Origin: Eremothecium cymbalariae DBVPG#7215
Lineage: Eukaryota; Ascomycota; Saccharomycetes; Saccharomycetales; Saccharomycetaceae
Reading direction: 5' to 3'
DNA length: 64,000 nt
Assembly: GCF_000235365.1 (NCBI RefSeq)
Contig: NC_016452.1
Span: 1,102,001 to 1,166,000 of the forward strand
A program made the translations under genes and the position numbers. Shown piece by piece: positions 9,702 to 18,690 of this stretch (the first letter of the stretch is position 1; each line of letters begins with the position of its first letter). The notes below the pieces were generated by a model, which saw only the letters and a program-made list of their open reading frames with translations, was not told the origin of the DNA and ran no database searches.

Positions 9702-11171
9702 ATGTCGAGCACTATATTTTATCGGTTTAGGTCTCAGAAGGATACCTCGAGGGTGTTGTTTGATGGGACTGGTATTACTGTGTTTGATTTGAAGAGGGAT
9801 ATCATTCAGGAGAACAAGTTGGGGGATGGATCTGGGTTTCGGTTGCTGATATACAATCCAGATACGATGGAGGAATACGAAGATGATGCGGCAGTGATTT
9901 CGCGGTCTAGTATGGTTATTGTGAAACGTTCTCCTGCAACGCATGGAACTGCGGGTAATGCTTCTAGGTATGTGATGGGTAAGCCCAGAGTGCTTACGAG
10001 GCCTGGTGGTGGGGGGTCTACTTTTGGAGGCGGATATGGAGGACCATCTGGGAATGTTAGTGGTAGTGGGAGTGGGATGGGTAATGGTGCGGGAGGTACA
10101 GAGGAAGAAAGGATAGCTAGGATGTTTGCTAACCAAGAAAATCAGTGGCAGGAGACACAACAAGCGATGTCTGTTGCCGTGCCTGTGTTTCGGTCGCATG
10201 GAGGTGGTCCGGGTGGCGGGGGTGGGCAGCACCATCAAGATGATGGTCCACCCCCACCAGGTTATATGTGTTATAGGTGTGGTGGTAAGGACCATTGGAT
10301 TAAGAACTGTCCAACGAATTCAGATCCCAATTTTGAAGGTAAGAGGATACGAAGAACTACCGGTATTCCCAAGAAGTTTTTGAAGTCTGTTGAGATTGAC
10401 CCGATGACGATGACTCCAGAGGAGATGGCAGAGAAGAAGATTATGGTAACCGATGACGGTAAGTTTGTCGTGCAAGTTGCAGACCAGCATTCATGGGAGG
10501 ACTATCAGCGGAAGCAGCAGCAGCAGAAGATCGCTGTGCGCGAACAAGATGCTGTTTGGTTACCGAACCGTTTTAAAGATCTACCCGCAGAGCTCAAGTG
10601 TCCACTTACTGGTGGGCTTATACGTGGTCCTGTCAAGACTGAACGATGTTGTAAGAAGGTAGTATCAGAAGTACCCATGGAGGATGCTCTATTGGAGAGT
10701 GACTTTGTATGTCCCTTGTGCGGCGCTGGCGATATTTTGTTGGATTCACTAGTGCCCGACGAGGCTACTTCGAAGCAAATAGAACAGTTTCTCGAGACAC
10801 ATAAGGCTAAACGGGCTGCAGATAGTGCTAGTGGACCTGTAGCTATCGATAGTACAGTGGTAGGCACTGCTCCAGGAGCGGCTGCGGGCACTGCAGCTGC
10901 AACAGAACTTGGTAACGGTGAACATGGTGGTGTTGGAGACGAACCCAGTAACAAGAAGGCCAAGATTCCTTCTATGCCTTTACCGCCCTTTGGCATGCCG
11001 TTTATGTTTCCAATGCCATTCATGCCTCCAGTATCAGGAACAAAAGACAACAGCAACACTACTAAAAACACTAGTACCAGCACCAGCAGCACCAATACCA
11101 ATGCTAACACGAATAGCAACAACAATAGTAACAGTGAGAATAACAAGAATAACAAGAATAGTAAGTCATAA
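9702..11171 (+). CDS. MPE1: Mpe1, RBBP6-like subunit of cleavage and polyadenylation factor
   Basis: 489 aa (Sc Mpe1, YKL059C, 441 aa). Domain order: DWNN ubiquitin-like domain (residues 3-76), a Gly-rich linker, a CCHC zinc knuckle with Cys190, Cys193, His198 and Cys203, then a U-box/RING-like domain (about 300-342; LKCPLTGGLI ... VCPLCG). The tail is Pro/Met-rich and then Asn/Ser/Thr-rich and accounts for the extra length. Mpe1 is an essential CPF subunit in mRNA 3' cleavage and poly(A) addition. The ATG at 9702 starts the DWNN domain directly. Downstream is a TATC microsatellite (about 11188-11212). Confidence 0.95.
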   Translation: MSSTIFYRFRSQKDTSRVLFDGTGITVFDLKRDIIQENKLGDGSGFRLLIYNPDTMEEYEDDAAVISRSSMVIVKRSPATHGTAGNASRYVMGKPRVLTRPGGGGSTFGGGYGGPSGNVSGSGSGMGNGAGGTEEERIARMFANQENQWQETQQAMSVAVPVFRSHGGGPGGGGGQHHQDDGPPPPGYMCYRCGGKDHWIKNCPTNSDPNFEGKRIRRTTGIPKKFLKSVEIDPMTMTPEEMAEKKIMVTDDGKFVVQVADQHSWEDYQRKQQQQKIAVREQDAVWLPNRFKDLPAELKCPLTGGLIRGPVKTERCCKKVVSEVPMEDALLESDFVCPLCGAGDILLDSLVPDEATSKQIEQFLETHKAKRAADSASGPVAIDSTVVGTAPGAAAGTAAATELGNGEHGGVGDEPSNKKAKIPSMPLPPFGMPFMFPMPFMPPVSGTKDNSNTTKNTSTSTSSTNTNANTNSNNNSNSENNKNNKNSKS

Positions 11172-11194
11172 AGATAAAAAGGAAGATATCTATC

Positions 11195-11225
<31 letters not shown>

Positions 11226-11289
11226 CCTGAGTGGTATTTCTCCATGTAATATAAAATGGTTATTTGAAAGAATAAAATAAAGAGTATCA

Positions 11290-12648
11290 CTAGAGGGGTT
11301 TCCCATCGCTATAACAAATGACGGCCCATTTTCCGCTGGAAGCCCACCAAGATCCATGCTCGTTACCCTTTGCCTCCCATTCGGCACAAAGTTTCTCGTC
11401 AACACCCTCTGCCAGACCGACAATGACGTCCGATTTCGCAGTTCTTAAACTGAGCGAACGTAACCCATGCTGTGCGAGGGGTCCGATGGCCTTCCTATAT
11501 GGAGTAGAACGTGGCCAACGGAGGTCACCGGTGAGTTTACGGTAATTGAAATCGCCCTTAAAGATTACAAGATCTGAATCTTTGAGGTCTTCAAAAACAG
11601 GGTGGCCTGGTACAAGCTCCCAGAAGTCGCCCGGCTCAGTCCAGAAAGGATGTTCCTTCACAACAAGTTGACCTTTGGAGAATGCTGAAGAAATACGTTC
11701 ACTAACAAAATCTAGTGCAGAGCGAGCAGCGGTGTCCTTGCCGCTATCACAAGAGAAGAAGCTCCTATCATGTAAATCACCAGTTAGTTGGTGATAGTCT
11801 TTAACCATCGTGTCACTGACCATATAAGGGGAGTCCTTCGCATGTAATACACAGGTGCCAGCCATACCTGAATCAAGCAAAAATAACGAAAATAGTAAAT
11901 CTGCATACAACTCAAACCCACTATTGTCAAGAACAAAATCCACACGCTGCTTACTATCACGCACCTTGCCAGCTCCAAGGGCTTGCCACACTAAACTAGT
12001 ATCATTGATCAAGATCCGCTCCTGCGAATCTGACCGAACTGACGCTCCTTGGATAGATTGAATCTCTTCCAACGTCACATTCGTTAGCAAAGACAAATCC
12101 GTAGCATTTCCCCAAAGCGAAATCTCAACAAACTCCTGGAACAGTGCTTCCAACTCACTTCCCATTTGGCCTGACAAACTTTGGTACCATTTAGCCAATT
12201 CCACAACACCATGTTCTGATTGACGGAACGTTTCCCGCTTCACACTTTCAAACACATCATAATCCCTCCATGCCTCATTCTGACGAAACAAAACCAAAAT
12301 CCTGCGATAGAGGTATACCTCACAATAGAGCCATTCGCCATTAACCCAGGTCTGCTTCCCAAGCTCCTCACCCCTTTCATTAAAAACCTTTGGAACTTTA
12401 CTCAATTCCATCTCCTCCTTTGTAAACGGCCTTAACTCACCATCTTCCTGAATCTCCCTCTTAAGCTTCTCCAGCTCGTCCAATATATGCTGCTGCTGAG
12501 CCAACGCTGAAGGACTCAACCCAGTTTCGGCACTGAAATCATCAATGCAGTTCTGAACAATAATGGGCCACCGCTTCTCTGCAGTATATTGACCAAATGA
12601 ATTTGCATCACTGGTCTGAAATTTAGGAGGTAGGGAAGAACTTTGCAT
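11290..12648 (-). CDS. HRT2: DUF89 metal-dependent phosphatase (ARMT1 family)
   Basis: 452 aa, orthologue of YMR027W. The DUF89 core is clear: EFVEISLWGNATDLSLL, the metal-site segment VDFVLDNSGFELYADL with adjacent Asp and Asn, FKGDFNYRKLTGD, and SLRTAKSDVIVGL near the C-terminus. The family dephosphorylates sugar phosphates such as fructose-1-phosphate and related damaged metabolites; the human homologue has been called ARMT1. Function here is by family. The gene is convergent with MPE1. The promoter side faces a 1.1-kb gap shared with FBA1. Confidence 0.92.
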   Translation of the reverse strand: MQSSSLPPKFQTSDANSFGQYTAEKRWPIIVQNCIDDFSAETGLSPSALAQQQHILDELEKLKREIQEDGELRPFTKEEMELSKVPKVFNERGEELGKQTWVNGEWLYCEVYLYRRILVLFRQNEAWRDYDVFESVKRETFRQSEHGVVELAKWYQSLSGQMGSELEALFQEFVEISLWGNATDLSLLTNVTLEEIQSIQGASVRSDSQERILINDTSLVWQALGAGKVRDSKQRVDFVLDNSGFELYADLLFSLFLLDSGMAGTCVLHAKDSPYMVSDTMVKDYHQLTGDLHDRSFFSCDSGKDTAARSALDFVSERISSAFSKGQLVVKEHPFWTEPGDFWELVPGHPVFEDLKDSDLVIFKGDFNYRKLTGDLRWPRSTPYRKAIGPLAQHGLRSLSLRTAKSDVIVGLAEGVDEKLCAEWEAKGNEHGSWWASSGKWAVICYSDGKPL

Positions 12649-13725
12649 CGCCTTTATTGTGTTCTGTTCCTCCTACTAATAGTTTGTTCTATATTCTATA
12701 TACACTGCAACAGTTTTAAGCATGGGAATGCCTGGCACACACCGTGTGGTCCTTTCTAAATAAATAAATTATGCTCAAAACCAATTAACCACCCCCCTCC
12801 CCACAGCCAGTGGCAGAGCAGGAACACCAGTTCGTTTTAGAACTACCATACTATGTCATCGCATAAACGAAACTTCAACGAATTGGACAATATGACGAAA
12901 TTTTACCGACAGGAAAACCAACGAGGCAGCCTAGCGCGTCCAAATCCGAACCAAAAGCCTCTCTCCAGGCCTCTCTGCATCGCATCAAGCCTTCCTTCTC
13001 GATCTCTGACATCTTAGTGCTTTAAACCCATAAACCTCCGGGGGTCGAACCTGAGGCTCCCCAGCCCTCTTGCGTTCCCTCCGGGAACATAAGCTTGGTG
13101 CTCTACGGTTGCTAGAACAGGACGCCGGAAGCTCGAGGCTCGAGGAAAAGGCCTGGGCTTCCATTAGACATATTGCGTTACGTAACTAAAAAGAAATGTT
13201 GAACACTTTTACATGATTAAAACCCCCACAGCAACGGAGCAGAGAGAGAGGGGTTTGGCTGAATGGATGCTATCGTCGCGAAGGTGGTGGTGTGGTCTCT
13301 CTCGTCTGTCTGTGCTACCCTCTCTCCCCCCCACAAGCAGAGACAGGACAGGACCACCGGCATCACCACCATCTTCATCACAATTTCCCCCTTCTGCGGC
13401 ATTGCGGAAATCCTACCTACATATATATAAAGAACGATTACAAGTCAAAAAGTAGAGTACCTCCCCCCTACCCATTCTCGTACTACTTTGCATACAAGCA
13501 TTTCTTGGTTTTTCACTATTTGAAATTTTTTGGCAAAATCAAAAAAATATTTTCAAATATTGTTTTTCTAATTTGTTTCTAGTCTGTTTCCAACTTCTGG
13601 TGGTTTTCGTCAAGAACAGAGAATAGCAAGCTAAAAAGTAGTTAGTTACTAAGTACTAATTATAGACTAGTTTGTTGAACAACTAAAGGTGGTCAGTCAG
13701 TCAATCAATTATTATAGAAGACAAA
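12649..13725. promoter_or_regulatory. Divergent promoter region, HRT2 and FBA1
   Basis: 1.08 kb without a supported gene. It holds a C-rich patch at about 12790-12805 with CCCCT cores like stress-response elements, several CTTCC motifs (about 12990 and 13155) like Gcr1 sites of glycolytic promoters, and a pyrimidine-rich stretch running towards the FBA1 start. Short open frames around 13213-13582 lack any family resemblance. The regulatory reading is inferred from short motifs only. Confidence 0.4.
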
Positions 13726-14805
13726 ATGGGTGTTCAATCAGTTCTAAAGAGAAAGTCAGGTGTTATTGTTGGTGATGATGTTGCAGCGTTGTTTAAATAT
13801 GCTAGAGAGCACGAGTTTGCTATTCCAGCTATTAATGTAACTTCTTCTTCTACGGTTGTCGCAGCTTTGGAGGCCGCTAGAGACAACAAGTCGCCAATTA
13901 TTTTGCAGACTTCTAACGGTGGTGCAGCTTATTTCGCCGGTAAGGGGGTTTCCAATGAGGGTCAGAATGCAGCTATCAAGGGATCGATTGCCGCAGCGCA
14001 TTATATTAGAGCTATTGCCCCTGCTTATGGTATTCCAGTTGTTTTGCACACGGACCATTGTGCTAAGAAGCTTTTGCCATGGTTTGATGGTATGTTGGAG
14101 GCAGACGAGGCGTACTTCAAGGAACATGGGGAACCATTATTTTCTTCCCATATGTTAGATTTGTCTGAGGAGACGGATGATGAGAACATTAGTACTTGTG
14201 CGAAGTATTTCACTAGAATGGCCAAGATCAACCAGTGGTTGGAAATGGAGATTGGTATTACTGGTGGTGAGGAGGACGGTGTTAACAACGAGCATGTTGA
14301 GAAGGATGCTTTGTACACTTCTCCAGAGACTGTTTTTGCAGTTCACGAGGCTTTGGCACCAATTTCTCCAAACTTTTCTATTGCTGCTGCGTTTGGTAAT
14401 GTTCATGGTGTGTACAAGCCTGGTAATGTTGTTTTGTCACCTGAGATTTTGGGCGATCATCAGAAATATGCTTCCACCAAGATTGGTGGTGAAGAGAAGC
14501 CCTTGTACTTGGTGTTCCATGGAGGTTCCGGTTCTACTCAGGAAGAGTTCAACACTGCTATTGGCAATGGTGTTGTTAAGGTGAACTTGGACACTGATTG
14601 TCAATATGCGTACCTTGCAGGTATTAGAGACTACATGTTGAACAAGAAGGATTATGTTTCAAGTATGGTTGGTAACCCAGACGGTGAAGACAAGCCTAAC
14701 AAGAAATACTTTGACCCAAGAGTCTGGGTCAGAGAAGGTGAAAAGACCATGTCTAAGAGAATCTCCGAGGCATTGCACGTTTTCCACACTGAGAACCAGT
14801 TGTAA
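13726..14805 (+). CDS. FBA1: Class II fructose-1,6-bisphosphate aldolase
   Basis: 359 aa, the same length as Sc Fba1 (YKL060C). Class II hallmarks: zinc-site histidine in VVLHTDHCAKK, the ISTCAKYFTRM region, ITGGEEDGVNNE, VHGVYKPG, the phosphate-binding VFHGGSGS loop and VNLDTDCQYAY. It splits fructose 1,6-bisphosphate into dihydroxyacetone phosphate and glyceraldehyde 3-phosphate in cytosolic glycolysis and runs in reverse in gluconeogenesis. Codon use is strongly biased (GGT, GTT, TTG, AAG, AGA), as expected for one of the most abundant yeast proteins. Confidence 0.98.
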   Translation: MGVQSVLKRKSGVIVGDDVAALFKYAREHEFAIPAINVTSSSTVVAALEAARDNKSPIILQTSNGGAAYFAGKGVSNEGQNAAIKGSIAAAHYIRAIAPAYGIPVVLHTDHCAKKLLPWFDGMLEADEAYFKEHGEPLFSSHMLDLSEETDDENISTCAKYFTRMAKINQWLEMEIGITGGEEDGVNNEHVEKDALYTSPETVFAVHEALAPISPNFSIAAAFGNVHGVYKPGNVVLSPEILGDHQKYASTKIGGEEKPLYLVFHGGSGSTQEEFNTAIGNGVVKVNLDTDCQYAYLAGIRDYMLNKKDYVSSMVGNPDGEDKPNKKYFDPRVWVREGEKTMSKRISEALHVFHTENQL

Positions 14806-15235
14806 GTGGGTTGGTTGTATCTCCGTCCAACCTTCCTCACTGTGGTGGGATGAAAAGATTGTTGGAGGGAACCACGAAAGACGACAAGTCATAATATAAG
14901 ACTATATTACATATATAATGAAAAAAAAATTTTGGGAGGTCTCTAAAAAGCCTCCTTTTTAAACCACATTATAGTTATTCTTCTGTTGTGTATATGGATA
15001 TGTGTATGTATGCTTATGTACTCTCTTTACGAGTGTTATTATAATGCTTTTTCTTATTATTGCGTGTGGATCCAAAACTATTCCGTTACTCTGCTCGAAC
15101 AAATGCCTTATTTCTTTATGCAGACTCTTTTCCCCGGAACGTTTTGCATTAACAAACGCAAGCTTTATCAACCAACATTAGACCTAAAAAAAAAGTTTTG
15201 AAACCAAAAGGGGGGTCGTTTTGACATAGATAGTG
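14806..15235. other. Intergenic, FBA1 to PEX12
   Basis: About 430 bp: FBA1 3' end with an A-tract near 14923 and a short GGAGG...CCTCC hairpin (about 14936-14957), then the PEX12 promoter. No gene seen. Confidence 0.4.
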
Positions 15236-16324
15236 ATGGATTTCTATTCAAACTTACCAGTTGATGCGACAGCGACGCCTACATTATTTGAAATTATTTC
15301 TTCACAGGAGATAGATGGACTTTTGAAGCCGACATTTCAGTATCTTTCAGCAAATGCAATACAGCGAGCGCCTTCACGGACTCGTATATTACTGCATACC
15401 CGTTTTGATGAGCTTTATGGGATTTTCAAGTTATTGCTCGAGTACTACCATCTCAAAAGGTATAATGCTACATTTATCGAAAAGTTTTATGGGTTGCAGA
15501 GGGAGCGAACATCTCCTGGAGACTACGCTGGTAATGCCAGCATCGGCCTCTCTCATGTACAAGTGGGAGTTGTATTGTTTGAAAAAGTAGTTGGTGTCTA
15601 TTTGATAGACAAACTCGATCGGTGGCACGGGTCCCTTTATGGCCGTAGGCTTGTAGCTCCCCTTTCTCGTTGGGAACAGTGGTTTGTTAAATGGTATCCA
15701 CGTTTTAAAAAGCTCATTGCCATTACCAATTTACTTTGCAAACTGGGCTACCTCTCGGGCAGGTTCCGGGCCATTTCTGTGCTAGAGCATTTGGCTTCCA
15801 TCCAATACACACGTTCCTCGGCAACACCTGCAGGAGCTCCAACAGTGTTGGAGCCAGAGGACCGGCTGATACAAACTAATTGGCCTCGTATCCGGTCTCT
15901 AATTTATAGGTTCCTTGAAAAAGCAGGTGGTAAACTCGGATCGTTGAGCAGTGAACTGTTCCCAACGTTCATATTCACAATAAGACTACTCCAACAGTGG
16001 TCTCAGCAGCCTGCCAAGAAACACGATTCATGGGATAATTTATCTTCCATCCCCCCACCTCCCCGGCCTGATGTAGAAGTTGATATCGGTGATGATGGTA
16101 ACAACAGCGATACTGATTCGGATATCCCCACTACAGCAGTCACTTACAGCAGTACATCGTGTCCAATTTGTAATTCAGACATTACCAACCCCGGTGTACT
16201 CCAAACTGGCTATGTTGCCTGCTACCCTTGCGCCGTTAAATACGTTGAAGAGTTTGGCATATGTCCCGTTATGAAGACCCCACTACTCGGAGGCACCAAG
16301 GGTGTCCGTAAGTTACTCTGTTAG
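15236..16324 (+). CDS. PEX12: Peroxisomal RING E3 component Pex12
   Basis: 362 aa (Sc Pex12, YMR026C, 399 aa). The N-terminal Pex2/Pex12 membrane domain (LFEIISSQEIDGLLKPTFQY onward) has the conserved RERTSPGD-type motif and hydrophobic helices. It ends in a partial RING: CPIC, then C-x2-C and C-P, lacking several zinc ligands, as is typical of Pex12. With Pex2 and Pex10 it ubiquitinates the import receptor Pex5 in the peroxisomal membrane. The frame first opens with GTG at 15233; the next codon, 15236, is ATG. Its stop codon overlaps that of CSI1. Confidence 0.94.
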   Translation: MDFYSNLPVDATATPTLFEIISSQEIDGLLKPTFQYLSANAIQRAPSRTRILLHTRFDELYGIFKLLLEYYHLKRYNATFIEKFYGLQRERTSPGDYAGNASIGLSHVQVGVVLFEKVVGVYLIDKLDRWHGSLYGRRLVAPLSRWEQWFVKWYPRFKKLIAITNLLCKLGYLSGRFRAISVLEHLASIQYTRSSATPAGAPTVLEPEDRLIQTNWPRIRSLIYRFLEKAGGKLGSLSSELFPTFIFTIRLLQQWSQQPAKKHDSWDNLSSIPPPPRPDVEVDIGDDGNNSDTDSDIPTTAVTYSSTSCPICNSDITNPGVLQTGYVACYPCAVKYVEEFGICPVMKTPLLGGTKGVRKLLC

Positions 16325-17106
16325 TCTAGCATCATAGTAGTTTCAAATTGTGTAGTTAGTGTATTTAACAATTGCCATTGTGATTCCAACATCGATATTT
16401 CCTTTTCTATATCCCTAGTGCATGGACTTTGTAACTTGCACACAAATCTCCAGCATTGCCTCAGAATGACGTCCTGCAATGGACTTTTATTGTCCGGCGT
16501 GAGGGACTCTAAATACTTGACAATTCGATCAACATTCTGTACCAATTTGCCTATAATTTTACCTTGCTCCACCAAATCAAGTTTTAGATCTTCTGCAACA
16601 GCAGATCTATTGCAAGGTAAATATCCACTCATATCACGTTCGATAATCACATAACCTATTTGCCGCATGAATCCCATGTCCCAACATTGTAAAGAGCACT
16701 CCTCAATCCCATAACTAACGACACTTCTAATCAAAGGCCATACACTTTCCACTTCATTCAAAAATGCAACATAGTCATGCAACTCACCGTCTACCACAAG
16801 CACCGCGACTGGCAGCTGTGTAACATGCATAACTTGCAACAACCTGATGCGTTCACGTACTAAAGCCACATCCCACAACAAACTCCCTGTATCCAAATCA
16901 ACTGTTATATCGACCCCCACCGGTGTTTGAATTCGCCATTCCTCCCGATTACCCAGTAGAATGAAAGCTACTGGATGGCTCAACGTGTCTTCACTTAATA
17001 TTAACGAAGTTCTTTGCTGTTGTTGTGGCTGGGGTTGTTGAAATTTCTCTGCGCAACAGTGGTTGACAGCGACAATCACCTCCTCATCAATACGCCATTC
17101 TTGCAT
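16321..17106 (-). CDS. CSI1: COP9 signalosome-like subunit Csi1
   Basis: 261 aa, assigned mainly by position: between PEX12 (YMR026C) and MRPL3 (YMR024W) Sc has CSI1 (YMR025W, 295 aa) in the same orientation. The protein is divergent, with no strong motif; it is largely alpha/beta in the middle (HVTQLPVAVLVVDGELHDYV) and helical at the C-terminus. Sc Csi1 takes part in cullin deneddylation with Rri1. The open frame starts with TTG; the ATG at 17106 gives MQEWRIDEEV. Its stop (complement of 16321-16323) overlaps the PEX12 stop. Confidence 0.78.
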   Translation of the reverse strand: MQEWRIDEEVIVAVNHCCAEKFQQPQPQQQQRTSLILSEDTLSHPVAFILLGNREEWRIQTPVGVDITVDLDTGSLLWDVALVRERIRLLQVMHVTQLPVAVLVVDGELHDYVAFLNEVESVWPLIRSVVSYGIEECSLQCWDMGFMRQIGYVIIERDMSGYLPCNRSAVAEDLKLDLVEQGKIIGKLVQNVDRIVKYLESLTPDNKSPLQDVILRQCWRFVCKLQSPCTRDIEKEISMLESQWQLLNTLTTQFETTMMLD

Positions 17107-17308
17107 CTTGGAACGTTTGTTTGAGCCCTCTTGTCTCTGATTGTTGATGTGCTGTTTGCTGCAGACAAAATTCAAGATATACTTCTGTATGTGCGTGCGT
17201 AAAATCTAATATATACAGGCTGTGAACGTTAGTCTATTCTATGTTACGGAAAAAAGAAGCTACAATTCTTCCTCTGAATCCTTTTGGAGAGATCAAACTA
17301 ATGACTAT

Positions 17309-18370
17309 CTACACGATAACTTGGCCAGGATCTACCACTGTACCCTGCTGTTGTTCAGAAACTTCGTAACAATACCACTTCATTAAGGCATCAGTAGCAG
17401 CTCTGGCTTTAGCTTCCTTCAGCGAAGAACCGAACCCCTCTCCAAGCTTCTCCTCTCCTGAAAATACTCCTACAATGAAAACTGGAGCCTTAGATAGCCT
17501 ACCAGATTCTGCAAGAAGCTTCGATATAGGCCTAGCTAGCCCCTCGCGGCGACACAATGTTGCTAGCTCTCTTGTAGGTTGTTCAAACTGAAATAACCTT
17601 GTAGGATCCAGTTTCCTGGACAGAATATGATCCTCTATGAACTTGTACACAGTCTGGAAATCCTGAGTACTAGCCCAGAGTCCACCAATGATACTTCTGA
17701 CAGCTAACGCCATCGCAGAATCTGGCGACTTGTTTTCTTTCAAGATCACCTGTATCCCGTCCGTCTCCTTCATCGTATTATTGTAGAAACGCAACTTGCC
17801 CAACGTCAAATACAACGGCTCCTGACTCAAATACCTATCCATTATAGTACTCCTCTCAAACTCAATCCCCCAACTCTTCCCAATATGCGCAAGAACAGGC
17901 TCCCCAATGTATGCATCTACCGCAGCATTCAACACAGGCGTCGGCAACCTCGGCATCTTCTCTATTAGCCTCCGCGTCACGTAGTGACTTAGAATATTCT
18001 TTCCAAATATATTCAAACCATGGTTATCACACATATGACTCCCCTGCACCGGAACAGTACTGAACTGTAAACCAGTCTTGTCCTCCGGCAGCTTCGACGA
18101 ACGACAAGTCAAACATCTAGACAGCGTAGAAAACCCAAATTCCTCAGGAAGCGAAAGCCGCCTGTGCAACGTATTCAACTCTGGACTCCTCCTCAGTATC
18201 TCCTCCTGCGGTTTACTGATTGCATCCCGTAGCTCCCCATAGTACCGTCTATAGTTGGCCAACTCTGCAGTTTCCGCAGCCTCCGCAGTAATCCTCCCAG
18301 CACTGCCCGCCGCTTGGCGTACTGCACCTGAGTAATGCAAAGACCGAACTGCACGCATCAATTGCGACAT
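17309..18370 (-). CDS. MRPL3: Mitochondrial large-subunit ribosomal protein mL44
   Basis: 353 aa (Sc Mrpl3, YMR024W, 390 aa). An Arg-rich mitochondrial presequence ([19 protein letters not shown]) is followed by a catalytically inactive RNase III-like domain (about residues 90-240, including [15 protein letters not shown]) and a double-stranded RNA-binding domain near the C-terminus ([20 protein letters not shown], about 318-337). mL44 is a structural protein of the mitoribosomal large subunit. Gene order with CSI1 and MSS1 matches Sc chromosome XIII, apart from the inserted GPI-protein gene. Confidence 0.93.
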   Translation of the reverse strand: MSQLMRAVRSLHYSGAVRQAAGSAGRITAEAAETAELANYRRYYGELRDAISKPQEEILRRSPELNTLHRRLSLPEEFGFSTLSRCLTCRSSKLPEDKTGLQFSTVPVQGSHMCDNHGLNIFGKNILSHYVTRRLIEKMPRLPTPVLNAAVDAYIGEPVLAHIGKSWGIEFERSTIMDRYLSQEPLYLTLGKLRFYNNTMKETDGIQVILKENKSPDSAMALAVRSIIGGLWASTQDFQTVYKFIEDHILSRKLDPTRLFQFEQPTRELATLCRREGLARPISKLLAESGRLSKAPVFIVGVFSGEEKLGEGFGSSLKEAKARAATDALMKWYCYEVSEQQQGTVVDPGQVIV

Positions 18371-18690
18371 CGTGACAATAGTTTATAGACTATATACCTC
18401 TTTATACTTCGGCAAACCAAGCTAAAAACTGCTAGATGAGCCTTGTCTGTTAACCCCACTGAAAATTTTTCGTGGAAAATTTCAAACTAGATGCTAAACT
18501 GGTGACTGGGTGTACTAACCACAACTAAAGAACCATAGGTAGCACTTGTTTAACAGTGGTTGTAATTATAAACACAAAGAGCATTAATCTATTAAGCGGT
18601 CTCCCCTAGGAAGGATCTGGTAACACTCTCGACCTTTTTCCGTAAATGACGCAATATTGGTGAGCTGTGGTTGATTTTCAATAGGATGCC
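18371..18690. other. Intergenic, MRPL3 promoter and GPI-gene 3' end
   Basis: About 320 bp between the start of MRPL3 and the stop of the following minus-strand gene. No motif or RNA gene recognised. Confidence 0.4.

Noticed and set aside
10505..11155. 216-codon minus-strand frame opposite MPE1
   Set aside because: Leu-rich shadow of the Asn/Ser/Thr tail of MPE1; MPE1 has clear domains.
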